Part shown: piece by piece, positions 44,198 to 55,064 of the stretch
Layout of the letters: each line of letters begins with the position of its first letter
Position numbering within the stretch: the first letter of the stretch is position 1
NCBI RefSeq assembly: GCF_000143535.2
Contig: NC_037323.1
Span: 868,001 to 932,000, forward strand
Length of the DNA: 64,000 nucleotides
Direction of reading: 5' to 3'
DNA from: Botrytis cinerea B05.10
Lineage: Eukaryota > Ascomycota > Leotiomycetes > Helotiales > Sclerotiniaceae
Translations under genes and position numbers: made by a program
The notes under the pieces: model-generated
The model's database searches: none
What the model saw: the letters and a program-made list of their open reading frames with translations, nothing else
Told to the model about the DNA's origin: nothing

Positions 44198-46656
44198 ATG
44201 ATTTCTAGAGGTGGAAGGCCCACTTTGAGTCAAGGACTAGACAAGGAGGTATGGATTGCTCACGGCGCAAACATGAACTTGAGTTGCACCTTGTTTACTA
44301 AAAGTTTGTGCAGATATATCAAATTGTAAGGAAATTGGCAGATGAACAGGCACAGAGTCAGAAGGGACCAAAGCGTCTCACAATCTCTATTGTCTATGAT
44401 AGTATCAAAAATTCGAATTCAAGTCTAAAAAGAAGATCAAAGAAACTGCTGGAAGATTCAATTGATAGAGTGCTGTTGGTGTTGAAGGAAGAACAAGATG
44501 ACAGTGATTCAGTAGATGGGGATTTTGAAGGATTGGAGGAGGCGGCACCACCGTTAAAAGTATATCAGCCGTAAGCTGTTAAAGGGATATGCTGACTTGT
44601 CTTTCAGGAACATAACATAATGAATAGAAGTATCACCAAAGGTTGGGGGAAACCAGCAACATTACCTACAATGAACTCTTTGAATGGTACGCCTTCTGCG
44701 AGTGGGGCTACTACACCTATGGCTCAACTTCAAACCAACCCTCTCGGTAATGGGGAAGTTGAATCACCAATGAAGTCAGATCGACAAGCAAATGGGGAGC
44801 CAAAATCGAAACGCCGGAAAGCAGAACGGGAAGTTAAAAAGGATGCGGATAGAGCACCGCCGACGGACATCTCGCTGGAGAATCTTGGAGGAGTGGATAA
44901 TGTCATTGAGGAGTTGAACGAGCTTGTGGCTATGCCAATGTTATACCCGGAAACATATATAAGGACGGGAATTCAACCACCCCGAGGTGTTTTACTCCAT
45001 GGACCACCTGGTTGTGGTAAAACGATGATCGCAAACGCTTTTGCTGCAGAAATAGGAGTGTCATTCATACCAATATCTGCACCATCTTTAGTGGCTGGTA
45101 TGTCTGGAGAATCAGAAAAGAAAATTAGGGATGTTTTCGACGAGGCAAAACGTATGGCACCATGTCTTGTTTTCATCGATGAGATTGATGTTATCATGGG
45201 GAAACGTGAGAGTGCTCAGAGGGAGATGGAAAAACGAATCGTTGCTCAAATGCTCACATCCATGGATGATATGGCTTTAGAGAAAACTGGCGGTAAACCT
45301 GTCATTATAATTGCTGCTACGAACCGGCCTGACAGTCTCGACCCGGCTCTTCGAAGAGCGGGTCGTTTCAATAAGGAAATTAATTTGGGAGTTCCAAACG
45401 AAGCTGCTCGAGAGAAGATTCTTCGTGCTCTTACCCAGAAGCTCGTTTTGACTGATGACTTCAACTTTCATGCTTTGGCAAAGATGACTCCTGGATTTGT
45501 GGGTGCTGATTTAAATGATGTTGTGTCTGTTGCAGGTACAGAAGCGATGAAGCGTATGATGGAAGCTTTGAAACAACGCACTGCCTCAACCATGGAGCTT
45601 GATACTCCATTACCAAGTGCTACATCTATGGAGCTTGACACTCCTATATTGAAAGATAGCACCTCCGAAGCTCTTCTTGTTTTAAGGTCTCTCGTCGCAA
45701 ATGCTGGAGGCTCAGCTCCCGACGGTGATTTTTCTATCAAATATACCGATTTCCTTGCAGCTATACCCAAAGTTCAACCATCGGCCAAACGAGAGGGGTT
45801 TGCAACGATTCCAGATACAACATGGGCTCATGTTGGTGCTTTACACGAAGTACGAGAGCAACTCGAAATGGCAATTGTCGAACCAATCAAACGACCAGAA
45901 TCTTTTGCTCGAGTTGGTATTACCGCCCCAACAGGAGTATTACTTTGGGGGCCACCTGGATGTGGTAAAACCCTTCTTGCTAAGGCTGTCGCCAACGAAT
46001 CTAAGGCCAATTTTATTTCCATTAAAGGTCCTGAACTTCTCAACAAATATGTTGGAGAGTCTGAGAGAGCTGTTAGACAAGTTTTTGAGCGCGCTAGATC
46101 ATCCGTACCATGTATTCTCTTCTTTGATGAATTGGATGCATTGGTTCCTAAGCGTGAAGACTCTTTGTCCGAAGCTAGTAGCAAAGTCGTCAATACCCTC
46201 CTCACTGAACTTGATGGTCTAAGCAATAGAGCCGGTATCTACGTTGTAGGCGCGACCAATCGACCTGACATGATTGATCCCGCTATGCTCCGTCCAGGTC
46301 GTCTCGGAACATCGGTTTTCGTTGATCTTCCAACACCTGATGAACGTGTGGAAATTCTCAAGGCACTTTATAGAAAAGCACTGCCACTTGCTAGCGCACA
46401 AGAAGTTGAGGCACTAGGCCCAGTAGCGAGAGATGAGAGGTGCAATGGCTACAGTGGAGCGGATTTGGGTAACTTACATCAAGCTGCTGCGGTGGCAGCG
46501 TTGAAGAGGGAGATGAGCATGGTAGCACAGGGACAGGCGACCATGGAAGACGAATTGAAGATTGGAGGGGCGGACTGGGAGGTTGCTTTGGGTAAGATCA
46601 AGGCGAGTGTTAAGGACGCGGGGAAATACAGGAGGTTGAGGGATAGGGGGATGTAA
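44198..46656 (+). CDS. RIX7: Ribosome-biogenesis AAA-ATPase Rix7 (NVL)
   Basis: Three exons (44198-44248, 44314-44559, 44608-46656) give 781 aa. The N-terminal domain (DKEIYQIVRKLADEQ, LTISIVYDSIKNSNSSLKRR) resembles the nucleolin-binding region of NVL/Rix7. A Lys/Arg stretch (PKSKRRKAEREVKKD) is a candidate NLS. Two complete AAA modules follow: D1 Walker A GPPGCGKT at 231-238, Walker B LVFIDEID near 286, and AATNRPDSLDPALRRAGRF; D2 Walker A at 547-554, Walker B ILFFDELD, and GATNRPDMIDPAMLRPGRL. No key residue is missing. Rix7 removes Nsa1 from pre-60S particles in the nucleolus. The inter-module linker has MELDTP twice. Length is close to the yeast protein (about 837). Confidence 0.96.
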
Positions 46657-47300
46657 AGCATGAATGACCCATTCAATATTCAAGTTAAGAATCACAAATC
46701 GTGTATTCTATTGCTCTTAGGCCATTGGATATGTTCATACTTATAATAATACTGTGAATTGCATTACCTTGTAGCACTTTCCTTTTCTCTTCTTAATTCT
46801 TGTTTCACTAACGAAGTTTGAAATTACCATATCTTGGTGGCGAATACAATATCATGTGTAGGCATTTGCTCCCGGTGAGCTCGTATCATCCCAAAGACTT
46901 TTGCATGTGGCCTGTGCCAGTGTGCCCACCACCTCACGTCGCATCAACTGAGTTTCTAGAAACACTACAACGTTGGAATCATTCACATCATTTTTCAATA
47001 CGCTACACTTCAATCCCATCTTTTACGTTTGCATTGTCTACTACTAATTCTAATGCCATAATCTTCAACTTTCCAAACCAACTGTTCGAAATCTCGCTGC
47101 TTCATCCATGTGCATGGAAATTCTATTCTTTGACCTTACTCCACCACCAAACGAGCCCCTCCAATACGGAGTACCAAAATCCCGCCTCCCTAATCTTCTA
47201 CGCTCCGTTGCTCAAGACCTGTCTGACCTTCCAACTGAAAGTTGTCCTACATTATTAGTTACTGCTACCAAAATCCCTACGAATAGGATTCTCATCAAAT
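46657..47300. other. Intergenic, leader of the DUF6914-like gene
   Basis: 644 bp with no gene. The right part is C/T- and A/C-rich promoter or leader sequence. Confidence 0.55.
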
Positions 47301-48330
47301 ATGTCCACGCCCGTCATAACCACTACTACCACCACTACTCTCACTACCACTACCACTACCAGTCCTCCTCCATCTCTTCCCGCAAACTTCACATTCGCTC
47401 CGTCGACTTTGTATATTCTCCTTGCGGATATAGGTCATGAGTCGCTTTGTAAGTTCTATTCTATTCCACTCATCTGATTTCGTACCTTTTTGTCATTCAA
47501 ATCGTTTTGGCAAACGAACGCTGGTTAGGAATAGGAAGCTTTGGTTGTAATTCCCCGTTTGTTTGCTGCACAAGTGGAATCGATGCACTCAGATTATTCA
47601 ATGCCAAAGTTCAAAAAAAACTGGATTTTTGTTAATTGATATATACAAATACTTACCTCTAAATACCACACTCTAGTCCACTGGGGATACCTCCTCACCT
47701 CTGCTCCTCCCCCCGCAACCCGTACCCCTTTTCTCGCTCCCGTGACCGGAACCATTTGTACGTATATCTTTCTTCCCTGCTCTCCTCGAGCTCTCATCCT
47801 CTCCCCAACTCACACCAAACCCAGTCCACATAACCAACATGACCGGTCCCTGGCTCTACCAATCCCCTACATTCCCTCTCGCGCACCTCCTGAAATTCAT
47901 CCCCTCCCTCCTCTTCATCCTCAAAATATGCTCCATAGATGCGATTCTGCACCCCGCGCTCTCAGAACGTTTGGGGATATTAGGTCTCCAAGCACAGCTC
48001 AAAAGCATGGAATCCAGTATCTCTCCACCATCTGATTCCCAACCAGAGACAGAAGATGGCCAAAGAGAAGGAAATGAAAAACTTTCGCAAGGGGAAGAGG
48101 AAAAAGAAGAAATGGTATCTTCAGAATCAGAGATCACAGGTAGAACATGGATTAAATCTACACTGTGTGTTCTAGATGAAGAGGGGTATATTTCTTTTCC
48201 CGAAACCTCGCATCGGCTCAGTTCAAAGACGGTGGTAGATAGTATTGAAGCGGAGGCGGTGGCGGGAGCGGGTTGGAATAGGATGAGGGGGACGGTGGGC
48301 TGGGATCGAAGTGTGTGGGTTGGGGAGTAG
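47301..48330 (+). CDS. Fungal protein of unknown function, DUF6914-like
   Basis: Three exons (47301-47448, 47677-47757, 47825-48330) give 244 aa. After a Thr homopolymer-rich start (two runs of Thr encoded by an ACC/ACT repeat at 47318-47360) the protein reads LYILLADIGHESLFHWGYLL, crosses intron 2 into GTIFHITNMTGPWLYQS, and ends with RTWIKSTLCVLDEEGYISFP. The order FHWG, then a FH-I-TN-G-W-Y element, then a C-terminal R-x-W-[IV]-K helix is that of a fungal family I know as DUF6914, whose function is unknown. Glu/Lys-rich disorder fills residues about 135-170. Intron 1 is 228 bp and weakly supported at its acceptor (CACTCTAG); the two later junctions are convincing. Confidence 0.75.
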
Positions 48331-49159
48331 AGTGCTGGATGGGGCGGATAGGATTCACAAGATACATGAGATGAACGTGGTTTCAGTCACTGGTGAGATG
48401 TTGGATAATCTTGAGTGTAATAATGTTGGATCTTCCAGCGAAGCATGTCGCTGTCATTTTTATACTCTAATATGGGTTTGTACATTTCATATGTCCAGGT
48501 TTCCACTCCCACAATTTCTTACAAACTTCGAATGCCATGTAGTAAAACAAGTACAAATCAAGTTGAGTTTACTCTCCATACTGTTCCATTCCATTCAAGG
48601 CCTATTTACAAAATACAGTGTGGGTAACATTTAAAGACAAAACTTCTCCTATCAACTATGTTTTCAACTCCCCATCATCCATCCATCCATCCATCACTCC
48701 ATATATCCATGTATCCATCTAGTCCTAAAAAAACAATCTCCAAACCACCTTGAACTCATCATACCCCTATCAAATAAAACACATCCTAGTGAAAGAAGTA
48801 AAATCATTTTTCCCAATTGTGCATTCAGAACGTCGACCAAATTTAAAAGGCCTCCAACCCTCTCCCTTTCCTTCTTCCCCTTACAATATGGGACTAGAGC
48901 AATAGTTATGCTCAGTGTGGTATCTAAAATCAAAAATGAAGCAAGCGCAAACCCAACCCTCCAAATATGTATTGACATTGAATAGATAACTCCATTTCAA
49001 TATGTAAAAAGCCTCGGATGAGACTCGAATAAGAGATTTAGGTGTCCTATCTCACAGACTGAATAATTAACAAGCTCGGGAGGTGAGAAATATCATATAT
49101 CTTGTTCGCTGTGATGAAGAGCGACGATGCATTACGTCGTACAATAAATGTCTAAATTA
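48331..49159. other. Tail-to-tail intergenic region
   Basis: 829 bp with a (CATC)n run at 48673-48695 and no gene. Confidence 0.55.
48673..48695. repeat. (CATC)n microsatellite
   Basis: About five tandem CATC units, with CATC-like words continuing to about 48720. Confidence 0.85.
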
Positions 49160-52100
49160 TTAAAACCCGGCAGTGCTCTTCTTTCGTCGACCGAAGAATC
49201 GACTTGCGAATGAACTCTCCTCCTTTGCGTGAACGAAAGGTTTAGGTTCTATCGATGGAGGTGGTTCCGAGTTTCGTAAAAAGTCTGCGAGATCGCTAGT
49301 TTGAGATCTGAACTTGATCGGAGCAGGCTCGCGACTTTCGTAAGGCTTGCGGACATTTGAACTCGAGGTTGCTCCTGAAGTTTCGGTTTGTCGAGAATGA
49401 CTTCCCTGGCTACTGCCAAGAACAGGGGGAGCGTTGAATTGAGGATTCATTGGCGCAAGAGGCGTATGTTTTGTGGGTGCCGTGCGGGAGTTTGCAGAAT
49501 GTGATGTTTTGGGTGGCTGAGCATTAGAAGTTGAGCCACTACGAGTGAAACGTGAAGAAAAGCTGGCCTTCTTCTTAGGTGGCTTAGGGGGTTCAGTGAA
49601 AACAGAAGTCATCTTGGGCGAAGGTGGTGGAGGTACATTGCGGAGGAAGTCGGCCAAAGATTCTTCTTTGATGGGTGCCGGCCTGGAGGAAGGCTCAAAT
49701 TCGTCATCGTCTTCCTCATCACTAAAATCGATGGCATATGGATCCCTAACTCTTCGTGTCTTTCGTTTTGGCATCATGTCTTCATCATCATCAAAATTTA
49801 TACCACTTTGTGTGGGTATTGGCTTGTTGGCCCTGCTAGCAGCATTCAAGAGTCCGGTTTGCGAAGATACAGAATGGTCTGTGGATGTATAAGTAGAGGC
49901 CTGACTGTATCTAGAATCGGGTAGAGATGCATCGATCGCTTTACCACCGGCAAAACTAGACATTTGGTCGGAATCCATGGTTGATCTGAATGGAGCGACA
50001 GTTCGTGGTATACGATGACCACCAACCTCATCAGGACCAGCTCTTACAAAGTCAATAAGATCTGTGATAGAATCTTTGCCTACAGTGGCATCGCGAGCCT
50101 GTAATTTATTTGGTCTTCCAGATCTACCCGCTGTTGATGCTGAGCGTGTGGGAAGGGTGGCAACGGGACCCACACGGGGAATTGAGCTGCTGACGTTTCT
50201 CGGCGTTCCATTGGTTCCCTTGTGAAAAGTACTGCCAGTTATTGGTCGCGAAATCTCACTAGCGGCACTTGAATTCGATCGCGAGTGAATTTCTTCCTTC
50301 TTGAAAGGAATTGCAGGACCCGTAGATCGAATAAAATCTGAGAAATCACCCAGTGAATCCCGATCTATTCTTGCATCCCTTGGTTGGACATTGGCACGAA
50401 CACGACTACTGCTTGTCGAAGGGCGACTAGTGCCTTTCAAAGAAGCAATACTTTTTGAAACCTCACTTGGAGGATTCGAGTGCAATCCAGTATGCTTGCT
50501 CACTGATGTTGAATGTGTACGGTTTGTAGAAGGTCGAGGCACAGGGATGGCCGTTAAACTCAATGGAGAATCTGGACTTTCAATAGCTCGCATATTCTGG
50601 GGTGTCAACGTGTATTGAATGGTCTCGCCTCCTCGAATTAATTCTTCAAATGATTTAGAATCACCTACACTGCTCATCGCAGAAACGCCGCTTTCTTCCG
50701 ATACTCGTCTCTGATTCACACGATGAACAGAAGATGAGCTAGAGTTAGATGTATAAGATGGACGATGGGCTTTTTGATGCGTTTCTGATATAGCCTTGCG
50801 CGATGATTCTTCGCATTTAGAGCTTGCCGGTGACGTACGGCGCACCGAGGATGAACGTGGGATGTGTTTGAAAGTTTCTGGAGAATTACCCTCTTTCACA
50901 ATAGGCAAAATTGTCGAATTTTCGTTCACAGGGTGGGTCATTGGACGCGAGACAGACCTTGGAGGTGGTTCAAATGAATTTTTTGCGCCCTGATATGCCG
51001 TTTGATTGTCTTGCTCATTTGCTGAAACATTTGAGCTTGAGAACCCATTTGGTGACTTGCTCTGACTAGATTGTTGTCTAGCCGAGCCTTTTATGCTTTC
51101 CCGATAATTTTGCGGGGTAGGAGGAGCAGCGAGCACAAATGGTGCCGGCCTAGAAGCGGCTGGCTTAAAGGAAGGGTAGTTTTGAGACGTAGGACTAGGA
51201 TCCACATCAACACCTTGCATCGCAGCCGCTAGCTCTGACGGTACCGCCGTCAAAGGAGACTCTTCACCAGTCACCTCCCTTTCATCTACTTCTGATATAG
51301 AGTCAGTAGTTGTGTTAAGAGGCAGTGAGCTCAAATTGGAGCCAGTTCGACCTAGCGGGGAACTAGTCGAGCTTCTAAGGTGTGGGCTTGTACCTCGAGA
51401 TGAAAGTTCCGAGACGATCGGTGAATTAATACTATTAGGTCGAGACAGCGAGACCCCTCGGCCTGCAATGAAATCAGTTGCGTCAAACGAGCCTTTGCGT
51501 GATCTTGTAGTAGGACTCTTCGCTGCATTAACATCGATCAGGCGCAAGGAATGAATGCTTGGTGATCGGAGACTAGAGCGTGAAGAATAATCTTTGTCAT
51601 CGGGAGAAATACGACCACCGAAAGAGATACGTGACGAAGTCATGATTTGCGGTTCTTCTTCGACAAATTCATAGTCAGAATCTACGTCTTTACTGGTGTC
51701 ATCTGAATTCATAGGGCCATTTGTGGGCTCGTGCTTCGAATCGGGCACAGTACTCTCTGTTTTATTTGAAACTTCCTCAATTTCTTCCCCTGTATCTTTT
51801 TCTGATTCTGCAGGTGTGATCGTGCCATTTAACACCGGGGCTCCACTTTGCGTCGGGCTGACACAATCCTCCTGGTGCGAATTTGGTTCCTCGGAACCAC
51901 GAGAGAAAAGTGACGTGACAGTGGATGGATTTGGAGGTGGTAATGAATTTGCACGTTTCCTTGACTTCACAGGGGAAACGGCGAAAATTGGAGTTGGCGG
52001 TTGGGAAGAATTGGGTGTGGGAAGATTGTGCGATGCATTCGTGAAAACAACCATACTCTTCGGTCGTCGAGATAATGGCAGCTCTTCCGTTTCTGAAGTC

Positions 52101-53263
52101 GCATCATCATCTTCATCGTCGCTTTGCGGAGCTAGTCCTGGTACTTCAATTTGCCTAACATCATCCACAGACATTGGTAGAGGAATAATAGCAGCTTGTT
52201 CGTAATCGGCCAGTGCGTTCAATGGCTTCTCTTGTGGTTGCTTGTCATCGCTGAGAGGTATGCTAACCGCTTCGGCTGGTGTCAGTACAGGCTGTGATGA
52301 CTTGTCTACTGCTTCTCTCGAGGGGGGGCGACCCATTGACACTGGACTTTTGGGTAAGCAGATGCGCTTCTTCCAACCTCTCCAAAGTTTTCCTAATCTT
52401 CGATCTGATGCGACCTGTTCAATATCAACCTCCTCTACAACTACACGTTCTGCAATATCAGTTTGTCTAATTATGCCATCTCGCTCATCTTCCTCATACT
52501 TCGTGCGAAGCCGGGAATACGCTGCTTGTCCTCCCACAATGAGGATTTGTTCGCCCATGAATTCCAAGATGGATGTCAAGAAGATAGCAACAGCTGGAGA
52601 AACGATTCCAGATTCATTTTCGCGGCCTCCAAATTCCGAAGATCCATTGAGATGCTCTTGAGCTGTGTATCGATCCTCATCCTCTTCTTCCATATCCCCC
52701 AATGATGAATAAACCATACATCTCAATCTCGTGCGCTTCCACACCATTTCGAGATCCCAATCTCGGCTAGATATACCTTCCCTCTCCGATGACAACAATT
52801 CATCATCATCACTTCCACCCAAGTATTCCCGAAGCTCGGCATCCGCTCCGCTGACGGCATCACTTGCTAGCCTTGACTTTAAGACCTCAGCAACAGCCGG
52901 GCGTAGTGATACCAATGAAGTTGATTTCGAAACCGAGAGAAAATTAAACACAAGTTGGTCAAGAAATGTGTTGACAAGTTTCAGAGCAGCGAGTGATACC
53001 AATGCCGTTTCTCCAGAAGGCTCAATGCCATGTTGATCGAGCCAAGCATCCTCTCTGCTATCATGATCATTTGTAACGATTTGTGAAGCTGCTGAAGGCG
53101 CAATAAAGACTGGTTCTGGTGAAATTGAGAGAGGTGGAGAGAGTAACCCTGTGTGAGTGCTAGCCGTCGAAGGCTTATCGCTCAAAGCGCTATGTGATCT
53201 AGCAAGTCGCGGACTTGGACTCTCCAGTCGTGCAGATTGTTGTGCCAATTGTGAAGTAGACAT
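49160..53263 (-). CDS. Large disordered protein with histone-fold-like N-terminal region (1367 aa)
   Basis: A single-exon ORF of 1367 aa. Residues about 80-300 are ordered: ETALVSLAALKLVNTFLDQL and later PAVAIFLTSILEFMGEQILI with VGGQAAYSRLRTK. The latter resembles the H2A helix-2 pattern (x-Y-L-x-x-x-L-E-[YF]-L-x-x-E-I-L), so I call it histone-fold-like. More than 1000 Ser/Pro/Thr-rich residues follow with scattered acidic patches. Five short repeats of the type D-[FL]-[LIV]-R occur late (50660, 50350, 50060, 49650 and 49280), and a basic end SRFFGRRKKSTAGF is echoed by KASFSSRFTRSGS. I have seen such fungal proteins labelled Flo11-related, which the sequence does not support: no signal peptide or GPI site is visible. 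Function is unknown; a chromatin role is inference. Confidence 0.8.
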   Translation of the reverse strand: MSTSQLAQQSARLESPSPRLARSHSALSDKPSTASTHTGLLSPPLSISPEPVFIAPSAASQIVTNDHDSREDAWLDQHGIEPSGETALVSLAALKLVNTFLDQLVFNFLSVSKSTSLVSLRPAVAEVLKSRLASDAVSGADAELREYLGGSDDDELLSSEREGISSRDWDLEMVWKRTRLRCMVYSSLGDMEEEDEDRYTAQEHLNGSSEFGGRENESGIVSPAVAIFLTSILEFMGEQILIVGGQAAYSRLRTKYEEDERDGIIRQTDIAERVVVEEVDIEQVASDRRLGKLWRGWKKRICLPKSPVSMGRPPSREAVDKSSQPVLTPAEAVSIPLSDDKQPQEKPLNALADYEQAAIIPLPMSVDDVRQIEVPGLAPQSDDEDDDATSETEELPLSRRPKSMVVFTNASHNLPTPNSSQPPTPIFAVSPVKSRKRANSLPPPNPSTVTSLFSRGSEEPNSHQEDCVSPTQSGAPVLNGTITPAESEKDTGEEIEEVSNKTESTVPDSKHEPTNGPMNSDDTSKDVDSDYEFVEEEPQIMTSSRISFGGRISPDDKDYSSRSSLRSPSIHSLRLIDVNAAKSPTTRSRKGSFDATDFIAGRGVSLSRPNSINSPIVSELSSRGTSPHLRSSTSSPLGRTGSNLSSLPLNTTTDSISEVDEREVTGEESPLTAVPSELAAAMQGVDVDPSPTSQNYPSFKPAASRPAPFVLAAPPTPQNYRESIKGSARQQSSQSKSPNGFSSSNVSANEQDNQTAYQGAKNSFEPPPRSVSRPMTHPVNENSTILPIVKEGNSPETFKHIPRSSSVRRTSPASSKCEESSRKAISETHQKAHRPSYTSNSSSSSVHRVNQRRVSEESGVSAMSSVGDSKSFEELIRGGETIQYTLTPQNMRAIESPDSPLSLTAIPVPRPSTNRTHSTSVSKHTGLHSNPPSEVSKSIASLKGTSRPSTSSSRVRANVQPRDARIDRDSLGDFSDFIRSTGPAIPFKKEEIHSRSNSSAASEISRPITGSTFHKGTNGTPRNVSSSIPRVGPVATLPTRSASTAGRSGRPNKLQARDATVGKDSITDLIDFVRAGPDEVGGHRIPRTVAPFRSTMDSDQMSSFAGGKAIDASLPDSRYSQASTYTSTDHSVSSQTGLLNAASRANKPIPTQSGINFDDDEDMMPKRKTRRVRDPYAIDFSDEEDDDEFEPSSRPAPIKEESLADFLRNVPPPPSPKMTSVFTEPPKPPKKKASFSSRFTRSGSTSNAQPPKTSHSANSRTAPTKHTPLAPMNPQFNAPPVLGSSQGSHSRQTETSGATSSSNVRKPYESREPAPIKFRSQTSDLADFLRNSEPPPSIEPKPFVHAKEESSFASRFFGRRKKSTAGF

Positions 53264-53629
53264 AATTAATATTCGAACAGACTCGGCTGGTATCCTTGAT
53301 CCTCCCCCAATTGATCCTCCAAGTTGTTTATTTATGACCAGTAAAAGTATTAGTGGGTGGGAAAGTGGTCAAGGTAGGGCGAGTCGAATGACTGTAGTAG
53401 ATTGATCAAGTCGAGTGGGACATTGAGACAGTGTGGTCAAATCTAAGCAAGCCCCTGTATCGAGAGCTTTTCGACGTGAATCAGTATAAGCAAAGATATG
53501 TTAACAAGACGAAAACATATGATAACATAGATATGTGAATATGTGAATATGTGGATATGTACTGTAAGACTGTGGCAGTTGAGCCAGAAGGGGCTCGTGT
53601 AGACAGTCAATGCACCAGGACTGACTCGG

Positions 53630-53652
53630 AGGTGAGGTGAGGTGAGGTGAGG
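53630..53652. repeat. (GGTGA)n pentamer repeat
   Basis: Four to five tandem units. Confidence 0.85.
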
Positions 53653-54164
53653 CAATTCATACACCTCGAATCACATACAGATTGGAAGCTGGAGATTGCA
53701 ACACGGGAGGATTGTCCAGGAGGAAGAGATACAACATTTGAACCGAAGTAAACAAACTGGGAACGGAAAAGCAAGTGTAGGTATCTCGACGCAACGCCCC
53801 AAATTGGATACCCACAAAACGGGAAGAGTGGTGGTGATGAAATGGAACATGGTTTTTTGAGCGTACCTGAGTGATGAAGCAAGATCCAAAGAGAGAGGGA
53901 TTCGAATGTTCCGAGAAAGGAAACTGCCAATGAGATATTTTGGGGTCCAAAAAGCTATGGGATGGCAAGGTCAATGACAATGACAACGACAATGAGTAAA
54001 ATGACGGTTATATTAGTTATAAGAGATTAAAGTGTAGCTGGTGAAGTGTGTTGTTGTTTTTGTTTCTGTTGATAATAACCAAGGAGAAACCCTTCATCCC
54101 CAAGAGAGAATAAATTGTGTATGGATGATTAAGAGAATCCCGGAAGAGAATTCTAGAGCAGGAG

Positions 54165-54237
54165 GATTCAAATTCAAAATCGAAATCGAAATCGAATTCA
54201 AATTCAAATTGAAATTGAAATTCAAAATCCAAACAGG
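54165..54237. repeat. Imperfect hexanucleotide repeat (AAATTC/AAATCG/AAATTG)
   Basis: About twelve hexamers vary at the last two or three bases; the tract is open in frames on both strands and would give alternating charged/aromatic peptides. Confidence 0.85.
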
Positions 54238-54406
54238 AATTGAGTTCAGTAAACCAGCTGCACTTTTTTTTTTCTTTCCAGCGAGGAACCAGCGAGGAAC
54301 CAGCGGGCGGGAGGAACTAGACAAGTCTGGGATCCGTAATTTACCCCTGTCCTCAAAAGTAAAGTGTACTACGGAGTATAAACTAGACCCTGAGTGTTGC
54401 TGAGTG

Positions 54407-54438
54407 TGGTCACTGGTGGCCACTGGTGGCCACTGGTG
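54407..54438. repeat. 10-bp repeat (GGCCACTGGT)n
   Basis: Three near-perfect copies, the first reading GGTCACTGGT. Confidence 0.85.
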
Positions 54439-54946
54439 TGGGAATGTCAAACATTCAGGGGTGCATGCTTTTTCATTTGAGGCGTGGATTCCTGGATACA
54501 CGGGGGAGCAAGTGTACAGTATCCTGCGTAAGGTGGAGAATAGGAGGAAGGAGTGAACCATGCCACCCACACACACATGGCCTTGGTCCATACATGATGG
54601 GACGATTTGTTGCTAGAAAGAAGAAAGTGACAATTACCGAAGTATCGGGTTTTAACTTATATTTGGCAATGGGGAGAGACTTGGTGGAGTCGGTGGAGTA
54701 GATGGGTGGAGTGATATAAAGATTGTGCTGCGGAATGGCAGTGGTAACAAGAGACACTTCGTACAGTATCGCTAGTATTGCTATTGCAGTCGTTGTTGTT
54801 ACTCTAGTGTATTCGTAATGTGATTAATCCATTCTTTGCTCACCCCCCTATCTACTTTCAACAAACGACGATCTGACGTTCGGATCCGGAATGCTTTCGA
54901 AGCTATCTGGAGTATGTATGTGTAAAGGATCTAAAGATACCTAGAT

Positions 54947-55064
54947 ATACATACATACATACATACATACATACATACCTACATACCTACATACCTACAT
55001 ACCTACATACACACATACACACATACACACATACACACATACACACATCCATGCATACATACAG
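54947..55064. repeat. Compound microsatellite ACAT / ACCTACAT / ACACAT
   Basis: About 118 bp with three successive repeat classes: tetramer, octamer, hexamer. The longest simple repeat in the window. Confidence 0.95.

Noticed and set aside
45468..46226. Antisense and alternate-frame ORFs of 100-173 codons over RIX7
   Set aside because: Shadows of a strongly conserved AAA-ATPase frame.
37296..54429. The 15-mer GGTGGCCACTGGTGG occurs at 37296-37310 and again at 54415-54429
   Set aside because: With all position pairs in 64 kb, one or a few shared 15-mers are expected by chance, and one copy lies in a local tandem repeat.
54094..54591. 165-codon minus-strand frame
   Set aside because: It runs through the hexamer repeat and low-complexity DNA; no recognisable protein features.
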